A stretch of DNA of 35,705 bases from Euprymna scolopes (GCA_024364805.1 CM044493.1:35075031-35110735), one strand, 5' to 3'. Shown: positions 11,701 through 21,380, counted from the stretch's first letter. A program made the numbers and translations. The notes: a model not told the origin generated them from the sequence alone.

Positions 11701-13710
11701 TTAAATTCAGGAATACTTATGCCAAAATTAGGTTAAATACAAAATTCCATAGAAATTAGTTTGAGACGCATATGAAGGTTACCTTGACCAAAATGTTGTT
11801 GGAATAATATACAAGATAGGACATTAATCTGAATAATCCAGCACTACCTTATTTTTTAGCTAGGATGGGACATCCTACTGGATGCCAGACATTCACCTTC
11901 TATCTCGGACATTCCAACTAAGATCTTAAAGATTCTAATTATCCCTTTTAAGTGTAATTATTTGTATCTCTTCCACTTGGTACACAGTACATCTGACGGG
12001 TAGTTTTTAAAATTTTTCATGAGTATAACATTGAGTCGATCCCTAGTGACCACCCAACAGTTACAAGGAAATCTTTTTTTAAAGAGTGAAGGCATACCTT
12101 GAATTAGGTGTGGCTTTTTTCTGGTTCTGCTTCCCAATTTTGTAAGAATGCCTTCTTGAAGTCTGGTTCTGGCTGGGAACCTTGTCTTGATGCTAAAACA
12201 TTAAACAACATGCAACACAGGTTGTAATGTATATAAGAATCTTAGCTATTTTATTTTACAAAAATATTACAATATATTACAATAAAGAAAAAAAATAACA
12301 ATTAAATTTTTACTGTAGTTAGCTATTCTTAGCTAGTACTGGGGAAGAGGTGTATCTCCCCTTTTTTTCAGACATAAAATTGTACATGCTTACCCTATGC
12401 TGGTCGAGTGAAAGAGTGAATAATGGCGAGTTGTATTGTCCCTTCCCGTATCCTTCTGCTAGTGATTAAATCACCTCCAGGCTATGGGGGCAGTGACTGT
12501 GGTGGCACCTGAGTCCAGTGGCTCCTTTAATTACTGGAATGATCTTAAGATTTCAGATTCTTTTCATGTCTTGTATAAGACCTTGGTATTTTATCTTTCC
12601 CTCTCTGCTTTAATTTGACATCATTGGGGACACTTACCTTTTTAAGGTGTGTGAGATATATATATATATATATATATATAATAATCTCATATGATATGCA
12701 TTTTACCATTGGAAGGAGCATTTAGCCTAATGGATACCATTATGGAATTGCTTAAATGACAGGAGTTTAGTAAGCAAGATTTTTTAAATATATATGCATA
12801 CATATATGGAAAGAAATTCCACGACCCATATATAGCAGTTCTATTCTATTTTTTTTTTTTTTTTTTTTTTTTTAAATAAATAGAAAAAAAGGTCTTAATG
12901 TGAATATCAATACACACAAAAAATTTATAGGAGTACAGATTTAAGTAAATCTTCATATTTAAACATGTAATTTAAATTTGTTCAATTATTCTAGTTAATT
13001 CCACAGTCATGATTTAATTCTTTTTTTATTCAGAATTTTCCTGAAATGTGAAGGCATATTCTCTTTATAATTCTGAATATAAATCTGAAAACAAGTATAA
13101 ATTTTCACCAAAGCAAATATAAAAACTTAATGAATTTTTTAATTTCTTTTCAGTCAGTTTCCCTTATTTTATTTTGTGCATCTACAAAATTTGGACCGAA
13201 CCAAATCTACTTGTGCCAAATTAAACTTAGGTTAGGATTTAAAACAATATGGTTCAGTTCAAATTCTGTAGAAGCACTTATTTTAGATTTCTATTTTATA
13301 AATATTTCATTAAAAGTAAAAAATTTAAGTCCTGGTCATAAAAACAGTTAGCAGTAGACAGCCTACCTAGCTAATTAAGAAATGCATAAAACTTAGAAAC
13401 ATCACGTTAGACAATATAAAACTCCGAAAGTGTGACAGTGATACGTGTTCATTCACATAATTCTGAGGCAACATGTTCAGAACAGCAGAACACAATGCAA
13501 AAAGAGATTGCTGGTACATTTGAACAAACACCTGTGAATCTAATGTGAATGTATATTGTTACAGGTTTGGTCTATTCACTTGCAATCCAGGATGGCAAGA
13601 ACCATGAAATAATCTATAAGCAACAGATACAACTGTCACATTCCAGCAATTAGACATCCGATCTAATCCAAGCAGATCATATGCTCCAGGGGGAACAGGG
13701 TCGTGCCAGG

Positions 13711-13760
<50 letters not shown>

Positions 13761-15219
13761 CAAAACGCTGTAGAGGTGTCCATTTCATGATACCTGACAA
13801 AATTGAAAATATTCAGGTTTACATTTTGAAGTTTTTAAAAAAGATTTTAATAAATCGTTTCAGTGTGCTCTTATTTTATTTTTGGCTTTCTATAAATAGT
13901 TCAGGTTTTCTTGTCTAACCACAAGGATATGCCTAACACATGATTTTGCTTTTTTTTCTGCTCTTGTTTTCTTTTGAAAAATTTTTATTCATTTTTCAGG
14001 CTGGTGAAGGCCAAGCTGGAACTGATGAGTGTGAGATCAACTCTGTTCTTTGCTCAAGAACACTCCCTCAATTACAGGCTACACTTTTTGCCTACAAAGA
14101 TTTAACTGGTAATGATCTCCGTGATGCTATTGAAGGTGAAACCAGTGGTTCTGTGCAAGAGGGTTATCTGGCTATTCGTGAGTATAATTTAAAAACAATT
14201 TTAATCCATCAAGAATGGAAGATGGTGCTTATGCATTGTATGACCTGCAATTTCCACAAAGTTACTCGGGTTTGCCTGGCAGCTGTACATAGAAATTCAT
14301 CAAAGCAATCACTAATCATAAGAAATTGTGTGAGCCCGCTTCAATATTAGTGCTATAAGAACTCATAATTCAGTATATAACATCAGGAGTAGCTAACTTG
14401 AAATATAAAAAAATGAGAATTGTAGCATCAAAATAGATACTTTGTTCCTATCCCAATATTGCATTCTTTTATTCCATTTCTAGGCATGCTATCAAAACTA
14501 GGTAAATACATTTAACCAAATTTAGCTAGCAGGGACTAGAAATTAAAATTAGGTTTCCATTTTATATATGGAAGACTATAATAATATGTAGATGATAGAG
14601 GTTATGCATTTCTTTAATGTGGGGGAATCCTCCAATTTTTCAAAAGGAGGCACTTGTAGACTCGGCCTGTCAGACTGAAACAAAGGACCAATTCACTATT
14701 GTAAGTGACACTATTGAATTTTTTTTTTTTAATGATTTTCTTCCACATTCGATCCTGTCGAATAAAATTTCAAAGCTGCTTGATAATGCAATTTTTTAAA
14801 TTTAAATTGCTAAATTTGGAATCTCCTAATGCATCAAAAGGTTTGATCATTAACTTCTATTACTGAATCCATGAAAAAAAATTCTTAAAATATTGGATTG
14901 TTTTCTGTTAAATTTGGTTACCAGTTTTTAATCACCATAACAAGTATTTCAAGATTAGTTTTATAAATATACTAGCAGGCTGCCTGTTGCCCAATCATAA
15001 GGTATGATTAAATGTGATATTTTAATTCATGCACATTACATTTATTATTATAGATAATTCTCTATTGATTATTATATTGAATTTAATATATGGTAGCACA
15101 ATAAAAAATGACTTGGGTGCCATCAGCTAGAATCAAAAACAATGACCCCGCTAATTAATTCCCTAATAGTAGACCCCTGCTTCAAAGTGGCACTGTGCCT
15201 TGTTTGGGGTGAAAATTGA

Positions 15220-15258
<39 letters not shown>

Positions 15259-18200
15259 AACTTTCTACCCTCATTCTTTAGCCTCTGAGCCATACCTATA
15301 CATGTACATATAAATATAAAATTCACCTGTCATCCCTTTTTAAAAGATGGAATCATTCTACTGTCACAAACAATTGCAAGAAAGCAAGCCAGGTTCAATT
15401 TTATACTGAATTCACTTGACCGCTAAACTTTCTAAAATCAACTTCTGGAGGTTGAAGGCTCAATACTTACAACAGTTAACTAAGTAACAAAAACAAATTA
15501 TAGCAATTCATGACTAAAAGCATGAGAACCCTCTATGGATTAAATGAACTGTTCAGTTCAAATTGTGTAGGTTATAATAATGATATAAAGATGTATCTGA
15601 AGGTGAAACTTTGTAGATATAACAGCCAAGGTCACATCAAAGCATTAATGTTATTTTTAATTTACAATCTTTTAAATGCAAATATCATCCCAGATAAGTA
15701 GTAATAGATCTGTATTGAAATCTGTTGTCTATTAATATGCATAACAATTATTGTAAATATATAATAGCATAAAAAGCATATGTAATATAAATAGCCAGGC
15801 TGCCAGATATATAATCACAGCATATATGGCATGTTATTATTAAAATATTTCTTTTTACTTGTTTCTTTTGAGCTCGTGTATGCAAATATTGACTAGCGAT
15901 TTTTAAGTTAGGTATGTAATATAAGCTACTGTAAAATCCAACTCCCTAAAAGAGGCCACTCTGGATTTGAACAAAAATAAAAATTGCTTCAGTTTAGAAA
16001 TTCTTTAGTGACCCGACAGAATATATGTATAGCATCAGAACAGATACTACAGTTTTTCTTAACCAAAAGGATGTTTTTGTTTTGATTGCTTATGCATTTT
16101 TGGTATCACACTATTTTCAAATAGTTTTTCAGGTTAAATTAAAGTTTCACAATATTTTTTTTTCTTTTTGTTAAATAGAAGCTCAGAATAGTTACAAAAC
16201 ACTCTGTCCATGTTAAGAATGTCTTTCAAAATATTATTTCAGCACGGTACCAATATATATATATATATATATATATATACCATGATTATAAGAAAACTAT
16301 TTAGTATTAATAGGTCATAAGAAAATGGATAGTGAAGATGAGTGGATGTCCAAACCCCATAAAAAAGTTTTTATGAAGGTCAATAACTCTTCAATGTAAT
16401 GTCCTAAAGCAAAAAAAAAAAGTCAATGGTATTACTGTGTAATATTTTTTTTTTGTGGGTGGGGAGGAGGCAAATTTGAAAAAAATTAGAGAGATTAAAG
16501 TAGGTAGGAGTTAATTCCAATAAATACATGCCATGCTCTACAGCAGAAGTCAATGCAGACTGGTAACCCTAACACAGACATCCAATTAGTCTCCCGACTC
16601 CCAACAAGGAGGTGAATGTGTAGGAGTACACCTTAAAGAACTATATTCATACACTGTCATTTTATTGGTTAATAAACCAATTATTTGATGCTTAATTTTG
16701 TTCACATAAGTAGAAAACTGCATCAAAATGTGACTTCATTATGTAATTTTTATTTTTCTTCCAGTTGATGCTGCAATTGATCTGCAAAAGTTTTTTGCCA
16801 AACGCATGCATGAAGCGATGGCTGGACTTGGCACAAACGACTCTGACCTCATTCGACTGATTGTTTCCAGAAGCGAGGTAGAAAATTTGATTTAAAATTT
16901 AATCATTTATATTGTATCTTTTTCATTATCAATATTTTAAAAATCTTGTCAATTTATTCTCAAAATGACTATTGGTGGTGGTAGATTTAAAATTAATCCT
17001 TTAATTATTACTAATTATCTAAAAATCAAAAATAGTGGCCATAAGTGTCTATATTTGATTAGAACAAATACTAATTGTAGATAGCTTAAAGTTGCAATTT
17101 TAAATTGGTCTTAATTTTTAAATATAATTTTTAATTAAAAATATTAAATATTCCCCTCTCATAATATAGCTGTGACTATTTGGCATTTTAAACATTTCTG
17201 CTTAACCTAGTTTATGAAGAGTAAACATTTTAGTGGAAATTCTGACTGAACTTTAGTGAATAAAGGTGTATCAAAGTTATAAACCAGTTGCAGTTTTCAA
17301 ATAAAACAATTCCAAAGCGCTCAAGGAATTTTTCCTTGGTCAACCATTACTGCTTATCTCTGTCCATGTAGAGCCAATATGTCTGGTTAGTTTCATGCCA
17401 TCGTTTGATAAACTACTGATTTCGTTGAAGGGGACATAACTCTTGATGGCAATTGTTAGCAAGCAGTTTCCAATTTTAAGGAACTTTATTGCATCTGATG
17501 CACCAAACAGCTTAGATGGATGTCTTAATTTCGTAAGAGAATTTAAATGGCTGATATTTAAACAAACTCCAGTAAATGATTTTCAGGCTCAGAAAATTTT
17601 AATTTCTGAAAAATTCATAATCACTTGATAAAATTTTGAACTTCAAGAATTTAAAACCAGTTGAAAGAAAACCATGAAATTGCAACATGTACATACTTAA
17701 AAATGGGATCAAAACCTGTTAAACATAATCGTGAAAGTAGCACTAGCTGTAATTCAAAATACTAAACTTTCCTTAGATGAAAAAATAGTGCCAGTCAAAT
17801 AATTCCTATTAAACCACCAAAATAAGTAATGATTCAGAGAATAATAAATAAAAAAAATAACATTCTAAATTTATAAAACTATTAAAATTAAATCCTAAAA
17901 CCCTTAAAAAGAATAGTTACAAAAATAGCTAACTCAAATAAACTGAACAAATATCATTTAACAAGTTCAAATCCAATGTTCTTACCTGTAGTCCTTCAGC
18001 ACAAAATATGTAGATGACAATCGGACAAGAAACTATCAGTCATGTATTGTTGACTCCATCGACAACATAAACAAAGCGTTTATGAACGAGTGAAACTTTC
18101 TGATGCATAAAATAAAACTGAACATGAAAACATTTTTTAAAAATATAATTTTAAAAAATGCTTTTAAATTTGATTTTGAAATTCTGAATTTTTTTGTATT

Positions 18201-19626
18201 TTGATTTTGGTAACTGTTTAAACTTTTGGGGAATTGCTTTCTGCATTTAATTTTTTAAACTATGCATCGCAATGCTTCAATTAGCACATTTTTTTAATTT
18301 GCTTGACTTTTTTTATGTCTATGGCTAAGCCTTATTCATTATTTTTGTCTTAGTTTTATTTTATCTATTTCAAAAATAGCTCTGGCTTGACAACCATTAA
18401 TTTTGGAAATGGGTGCTTTCATAAGCTCTCCATGAAAAAGCATTAAATGGTCCAATTTTTAACATGGGTGAAACTCTGATAGCCACACTCTGAAAATATT
18501 TGATTCAATAATCAAGTTTTATTAATTAGCATTACTCATATCACTGTTAAACTATTGAAACAAAATACTGACTCGATTTCCAATTATTGATGCACCTAAA
18601 AATTACATGTTTACAAATCCGTCAAGACTAAAAAATTTTCAATATGCACACTCTAGTGATTGGCTACATACTTGAAAACAACACTCTGCTTAAAGTTGAC
18701 TGCTTTGATATGTACTTTAGCAGATTACACTGAAGCATCATTTGGGCTGGATAAATATAACTCTCCGAACCTGTACACCTTTGATTTTCAAATCTCTAGA
18801 GTCATGCCCCTTCCTATTAAGAATGGTCTTTTATGATCTCTTTCAAAGAATTCATTTGTTTTGGTCACTAAAACAACCCACAAAGAATACAGTCAATTTT
18901 TGTTTACTTTTCTAAATCTGTTTTATTTATGTTCATGCATATTACAGTGTAATATTTATGCACTGGCTCTAGATAAGTCAAGCTTAACTAATGTTAAGCT
19001 TAATTAGTACAAGATGGTGACTATTTGAGAATACTAAACTCTATATTTAGGATGTTGACGTCTTCTTGCAGGAACTGCAAAAACTAAACATTGCCATCCC
19101 CCCCCCCTAACTGTGATATACAAGTGACTGAGGATTGCTTGTGAATGTGAGTTTCCCATGAAACTTCTTCCTTTTGAAGAAAAATTGTTCTTACCACCTA
19201 TGGTGAGTGCCACTTTGGTATAGTAGAGTATATTACAAAGCTAAACTTGTGGAGGATTTGGTTCTTTTTGCATATCATCTACTGCTAGGATACATGGTTG
19301 TGGATGTCTCTAATAGACAACTTGAAAATATACTATTCCTATATAAACTCTTTAGCCTAAAATTTTATGGCTCCAAAAAAATACTCCTTTATCAAAATGC
19401 CCAGATTCTAAAGTTTGACTATTGAACTACCTATGTTAAAAATTGGACAATTTAAATTCTGGGTACTTTAGAATTCCTTGTGGGTTAATGTAATCTAAAA
19501 TGAAATTTTATAAATTTGAACTTTAAATTGAATCTAAAAAAATTTTTTATATAAATATCTTTAAGATTTTTGTTAAATTCATGTCTTGTGGTTTGTTTTT
19601 TGTATTTCTTTATTCATTAAGAATTT

Positions 19627-19666
<40 letters not shown>

Positions 19667-21380
19667 CACAACTTCTGAGGGTTTCTTTTCAATCTATTAT
19701 TAGGAATTTCTTTATACTTTAGTAATTTTATTGTGAAATCAAGTCTTGTTTAGAATATTTTATATAATTTTATTTTTTAGAAGTTAAATGTTGGTAGTAA
19801 TCTAGAAACCTTATTAAAAAATATGATGCATAAATAACAATGACACATTTGAGAGGGTGGACAATTAAGATACATGGATGAAAAAAAATTGTAATAAAAA
19901 TCATGCATTAACATTTTTCTAGAGGAAAATTTAGTTATTTTCCTTATTTGCACTAAATTGTATTTTTTACACATTTAAGCTAATGCTTTTCATTCCTTAT
20001 TTGTAATTAAAATCGTTATCAAATATTAACAAAGGCTGATTTTCCAGTTAACGCCTTTTTAATAGTTGAATAATTCAAATCTTGGCGTATAATCATGCCA
20101 TACAAAGGGACATCATTTCTTTCTGCCACAAAACACCAAAAATCACTAATTTGAGTATTATACATTTAAGATGCTTCCTTTAACAGGTTAGTGCATTTCT
20201 AAATATAAAAAAAACATTTTGCCACTAAAAGCTTTATAGTATTTTAATGTCTCAACAAATATCAAAACCATCGGTATATGGAGGAATTTTTACTTGAGCT
20301 GTTTTTATATTTACTTTTATGATCTGAAAATTAACTTCCAAAAATTTTATAAAACTAAGAATTGATTTGTTAAAAAAAAAAATTGTTTTTAACAAACAAA
20401 AATACCACAGGTTGCATGTATTATTTTAATAACATAGGCAAATTTTTCACCACTTACATGCTGTTATTATTAGTTTGAAACGCTATAAAATTAGACTCTT
20501 CTAAAGTGTTCTGTTCATTGTAATGGGTATGAGAATCAGGACCAAAATTCTTTCAAACATTTAAAAAGAAATTCGTTTCAATAGTGCTTAATACATTGAA
20601 TAAATAAAAACGGGTATAGAAAAATTTAATTAGAGCAATCAAGTTAGTCTGTTTCAATCTAGCAATAAAACCTGATTATATCTGTAAGCACCCATTTTAT
20701 CACCACAAATTTTTCTTTAAGATATGCTTATATAGATCTCCATTATTTGTAATATTGAAATGGTATTTGCTAAATTAACCAGAAAATGACTCCCGCTTAG
20801 TTCCTTTTCAATCAATTGAAAGAAATTTGAAATTGACTTTCTGTCCAATTTTTTAAAATGCTAGTAATATAAAGCTCTGAAAGGATGTTGCTTTCCGTGT
20901 TTGCAAGGACTACTGCATTAATTTGACTCTTTCTATTTTTGATAAGTTAAATTTTCATATTCATACATCATCCGTCAGTTCTACTCCCAAGTGCATGATC
21001 TAATGTAAAACAATCTGTTTTTTTTTGTTTTTTTTTGTTTTGTTTTTTTTATATCAAATATTTGTGACAAATGTAAGAAGCAGCTCAAATAAATATTCTT
21101 GCCATATCTTAAAACTCCTAAATATCCCAACTACAATTCCTAAAAATTAAAATAAAAAAAAAAACTTCAGGCTACATGCGTGCTTCCATCTCTGCTTTTT
21201 AATTTTTCAAGCTCATTTCAATTCTCAGCTAAGTACGTGTACTTATTTCTTCCTTTTCAGGTCGACTTGGAGATTGTGAAGCTTAAGTTTCAAGAAATGT
21301 ATGAGAAGTCATTGGCAGAGTGGGTCTCTGATGAATGTAGTGGAGACTACAAACGCATTTTGTTGGCTATCATAGGTTAA
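1300..21380 (+). CDS. Annexin, four-repeat core, 3' eight exons (5' end outside window)
   Basis: Calcium-dependent binding protein for acidic phospholipids, acting at the inner face of membranes. Join: 1300-1375, 3775-3869, 5368-5481, 7245-7335, 11246-11394, 14000-14177, 16765-16877, 21261-21380. This gives 311 residues plus TAA, with no internal stop and matching splice phases. Numbering from the first visible residue, the type II Ca sites are GFGT 24-27 with E66, GAGT 96-99 with D138, the repeat 3 loop 177-183 (GEGQAGT) with E222, and GLGT 255-258 with E297. Each pair is separated by exactly 38 residues. Other family hallmarks are GDTSGYF (137-143), NRDE (154-157), DAQRIY (169-174), VSRSE (268-272) and [13 protein letters not shown] at the C-terminus. 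The core is full length for the family. The start codon and N-terminal tail lie upstream, so the subfamily (short-tailed A5-like or long-tailed A7/A11-like) cannot be fixed; the ending resembles A7. No symbol is assigned. Confidence 0.96.
1805..2060 (-). mobile_element. Decayed non-LTR retrotransposon (LINE) 3' end
   Basis: On the minus strand one frame reads [20 protein letters not shown], then [13 protein letters not shown]. The W-N-S-L-P block is the well-known extreme C-terminus of reverse-transcriptase ORFs of several LINE clades (CR1/jockey-like and relatives). Upstream frames are interrupted by stops and shifts. A more decayed copy lies at 10565-10720 in the same orientation, sharing the gcatttagg..ctc block at DNA level. 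The exact clade is not determined. Confidence 0.5.
3355..3705 (+). mobile_element. Decayed RTE-like LINE fragment (reverse transcriptase C-terminus)
   Basis: Plus-strand frames give AKGRVYR, then after a +1 shift [10 protein letters not shown], stop, [18 protein letters not shown]. This matches the RTE/BovB-type C-terminal pattern AKGKVYRTC....GSETW.VK.EDM.RMERND.RM. Later pieces ([33 protein letters not shown]) follow with frame changes and stops. It is 5'-truncated, as usual for LINE copies, and non-functional. Confidence 0.55.
3775..3869 (+). CDS. Annexin exon b (repeat 1, calcium loop to helix C)
   Basis: Completes GFG-T and continues [18 protein letters not shown], then [12 protein letters not shown]. 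Acceptor is atttaag; donor is gtaagc. The exon is 95 bases, entering in phase 1 and leaving in phase 0. The pattern S..QRQ.I...Y...FGK is the standard helix B-C signature of annexin repeat 1. Confidence 0.95.
3870..5367 (+). other. Annexin intron 2 of the window
   Basis: GT-AG intron, about 1.5 kb, AT-rich. It contains the compound microsatellite at 4311-4356. No gene or clear transposon is visible in the remaining sequence. Confidence 0.85.
4311..4356. repeat. Compound microsatellite (CT)n(AT)n
   Basis: About seven CT units followed directly by about fifteen AT units. The same CT-to-AT order recurs at 25813-25861. Confidence 0.95.
5368..5481 (+). CDS. Annexin exon c (end of repeat 1, start of repeat 2)
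   Basis: 38 codons in phase 0: [20 protein letters not shown], then [18 protein letters not shown]. Acceptor is tctgtag; donor is gtgagt. E66 of SELGG is the distal acidic ligand of the repeat 1 calcium site. P.R.YDA..L..A is the conserved repeat 1-2 linker and helix A of repeat 2. Confidence 0.95.
5985..6335. mobile_element. Foldback MITE-like element, copy 1
   Basis: Long imperfect inverted repeat. The left arm (gatgaggattgg ... aaccgccaactttcttcag ... gaactctggaatg) is mirrored by the right arm (ccagagtttggcag ... cacctgaaggttgg ... gatgagaacagaagtctga). The arms are roughly 130-150 bases around a central segment with gaacaagagcatgctac. Copies 2 (7637-8020) and 3 (29320-29830) share arms and centre. 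The centre of copy 1 is reversed relative to copy 2, as expected if it is inserted in the opposite direction. No transposase is present. Exact ends and target duplication are not resolved. Confidence 0.6.
7178..7201. repeat. Poly-T tract before exon d
   Basis: 24 T in a row, 43 bases upstream of exon d and followed by a second pyrimidine run at 7228-7242. It could lengthen the polypyrimidine tract of the acceptor. Confidence 0.95.
7245..7335 (+). CDS. Annexin exon d (repeat 2, calcium loop and helices B-C)
   Basis: Encodes [20 protein letters not shown], then [10 protein letters not shown] plus the first base of a Glu codon. Acceptor is ctttag behind a strong pyrimidine tract; donor is gtaatt. 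GAGT is the intact calcium loop of repeat 2. The exon ends in phase 1, and the adjacent phase-0 boundary would not leave a GT donor. Confidence 0.94.
7637..8020. mobile_element. Foldback MITE-like element, copy 2
   Basis: Shares arms with copy 1: left gttcttatcttaag ... acattttggttgaggtaacc, right ggatgcacctgaag ... acattgtgcaaataac ... gatgagaacaataatctgaa ... tatcaatcctcatctc. The central segment has gagtaacatgctctcgtttg, the reverse of the copy 1 centre. The left tip is less complete than the right. Non-coding. Confidence 0.6.
8741..8783. repeat. Compound microsatellite (TG)5(TA)n
   Basis: Five TG units then about sixteen TA units. It directly abuts sequence beginning tctaatatataaaaggc, which looks like the tip of another repeat of unknown class. 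Confidence 0.95.
9040..9195 (+). repeat. Dispersed repeat of unknown class, copy 1
   Basis: Same order of blocks as 10750-10890: agtatctgt, cttcat, actattta, ccagagtgcc, ggagctg..ttttccc, cattaaa, accttc. This copy has a C8T10 run in place of part of the spacer. No coding sense is recognised; the minus-strand open frame across it (9009-9296) is probably chance. Confidence 0.45.
9285..9625 (+). mobile_element. LTR-like fossil candidate
   Basis: A stretch visibly richer in G+C than its surroundings, containing an AATAAA (9507-9512) followed by a T/G-rich run. This resembles the R-U5 part of a retroelement LTR. A short hairpin (agtgc/gcact) lies at about 9594-9610. No coding part, second LTR or target duplication was found, so it would be a solitary old remnant. 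It could equally be part of another repeat. Confidence 0.25.
10565..10720 (-). mobile_element. Decayed LINE 3' end, second copy
   Basis: The minus strand reads DPKC, stop, [21 protein letters not shown], the counterpart of EVPKC ... [12 protein letters not shown] at 1805-2060. More diverged than that copy. Confidence 0.4.
10750..10890 (+). repeat. Dispersed repeat of unknown class, copy 2
   Basis: Shares the block order of 9040-9195, including ccagagtgcc, gggagctgg, ttttcccc and cattaaa. It sits next to the LINE end at 10565-10720, so it may be part of the same or an overlapping insertion. Confidence 0.45.
11246..11394 (+). CDS. Annexin exon e (end of repeat 2 and the 2-3 linker)
   Basis: Encodes [20 protein letters not shown], then [20 protein letters not shown] and [10 protein letters not shown]. 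Acceptor is attgtag; donor is gtaatt; it leaves in phase 0. D138 of GDTSG completes the repeat 2 calcium site. The long inter-repeat linker carries the family NRDE and DAQ.IY motifs but has a Trp-Trp pair (159-160) where most annexins I know have small or polar residues. Confidence 0.95.
11640..11845. mobile_element. Strongly decayed foldback MITE copy (tentative)
   Basis: The block catatgaaggttaccttgac / caaaatgttg / acattaatctgaataatcca resembles the right arm of copies 1 and 2 (cacctgaag..ggttacattgac / gaaacattg / gtctgaagaatcca). The left part (cacattttagctgatgtta) fits weakly. Confidence 0.3.
12370..12660 (-). mobile_element. Decayed LINE ORF C-terminus
   Basis: The minus strand reads [12 protein letters not shown], stop, [14 protein letters not shown]. 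This fits the conserved end of LINE ORFs that finish with KY..L..E.KR.W.....IPV.IGA.G, seen in R2/R4-like elements with a restriction-like endonuclease domain. It is followed on the minus strand by probable 3' UTR and preceded by stop codons. 5'-truncated. Confidence 0.45.
12655..12681. repeat. (TA)n microsatellite
   Basis: About thirteen TA units, at the edge of the LINE fragment. Confidence 0.95.
12849..12873. repeat. Poly-T tract
   Basis: 25 T in a row. Confidence 0.95.
13713..13759. repeat. (AT)n microsatellite
   Basis: About 23 AT units, about 240 bases before exon f. Confidence 0.95.
14000..14177 (+). CDS. Annexin exon f (repeat 3)
   Basis: Encodes [40 protein letters not shown] and [19 protein letters not shown], plus the first base of a Leu codon. 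Acceptor is atttttcag; donor is gtgagt. Repeat 3 is recognised by the two-residue-longer loop (GEGQAGT here, GELKWGT in annexin A5) and by E222 of GETSG. The Trp of that loop is replaced by Ala181. The frame stays open upstream to an ATG at 13940 and downstream to 14350, but both extensions are AT-rich intron without annexin similarity. Confidence 0.95.
14970..15195 (-). repeat. tRNA-derived SINE remnant
   Basis: Shares acttgggtgccatcagctag with 26181-26200 (one mismatch), the B-box end on the minus strand (GATTCTAGCTGATGGCACCC). It also shares a distal block, (c)tagcaggc.gcctg near 14970, with the same relative position at 25861 beside the 26184-26260 head. The A-box region is eroded. Confidence 0.45.
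15222..15256. repeat. Poly-A tract
   Basis: 35 A in a row, next to the SINE remnant. Confidence 0.95.
16253..16279. repeat. (AT)n microsatellite
   Basis: About thirteen AT units flanked by ggtac and ccatg. Confidence 0.95.
16765..16877 (+). CDS. Annexin exon g (repeat 4, first half)
   Basis: Encodes (L)[18 protein letters not shown], then [19 protein letters not shown]. Acceptor is cttccag; donor is gtagaa (GTAGAA is weaker than the gene's other donors). GLGT is the calcium loop of repeat 4. LIR.IVSRSE is one of the most conserved annexin segments, and it continues directly into VDL of the next exon. Confidence 0.96.
18955..19225 (+). repeat. 5S rRNA-derived SINE, copy 1
   Basis: Head (about 18960-19053) reads as decayed 5S rRNA 3' half: ggctct.agataa..aagctta.., ttagtac, aagatggtgactatttgaga, atact, matching 5S ggttctcgtcagatcac ... 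gttaagc ... gtcagtacttggatgggtgacc ... gggaataccaggtgc. The tail (19054-19225) shares cttgcaggaactg, gatata, gactg, gaaacttcttcctt and the following block with the tails at 23160-23335 and (reversed) 31275-31420. A C9 run interrupts the tail. Confidence 0.6.
19629..19676. repeat. Poly-T tract
   Basis: 48 T in a row; unusually long and a probable length-error site. Confidence 0.95.
21261..21380 (+). CDS. Annexin terminal exon h with stop codon
   Basis: 39 codons plus TAA at 21378-21380: [20 protein letters not shown], then [19 protein letters not shown]. Acceptor is ccttttcag. E297 in DECSGDY replaces the usual Asp of GDTSGDY and keeps the acidic calcium ligand. The stop falls where annexins normally end (compare the LLAIVGQ ending of A7). 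The sequence ATAG|GTTAAC at the end could in theory be a weak donor, but GTTAAC is a poor match and nothing downstream continues the protein. The frame is also open upstream to an ATG at 21180, inside the intron. Confidence 0.94.
   Translation, partial: VDLEIVKLKFQEMYEKSLAEWVSDECSGDYKRILLAIIG

Larger units (their letters stand above)
11395..13999 (+). other. Annexin intron 5 of the window
   Basis: GT-AG intron of about 2.6 kb. It holds a possible decayed MITE arm (11640-11845), a LINE fragment (12370-12660), two (TA)n microsatellites and a T tract (12849-12873). The interval 12874-13560 has nothing recognisable. The Ile-Tyr-rich open frames around 13713-13759 are artefacts of the TA repeat. 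Confidence 0.85.
14178..16764 (+). other. Annexin intron 6 of the window
   Basis: GT-AG intron of about 2.6 kb. It contains a SINE remnant (14970-15195), a long poly-A (15222-15256) and a (AT)n microsatellite (16253-16279). I see nothing else in it. Confidence 0.85.
16878..21260 (+). other. Annexin intron 7 of the window (largest)
   Basis: GT-AG intron of about 4.4 kb, AT-rich. It contains the 5S-headed SINE (18955-19225) and a 48-base T tract (19629-19676). The interval 16878-18950 and the part after 19677 show no gene, clear transposon or RNA. Confidence 0.85.

Noticed and set aside
13559-13918. Ile-Tyr repeat proteins on both strands
   Set aside because: Translations of the (AT)n microsatellite at 13713-13759.
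13940-14350. 136-codon open frame from ATG 13940
   Set aside because: It contains annexin exon f (14000-14177) plus open flanking intron; the flanks lack annexin similarity and the splice sites are good, so it is not a separate gene.
21180-21380. Open frame starting in intron 7 and running into exon h
   Set aside because: The ATG at 21180 is upstream of a clear acceptor at 21259-21260; the in-frame extension is AT-rich intron and probably chance.
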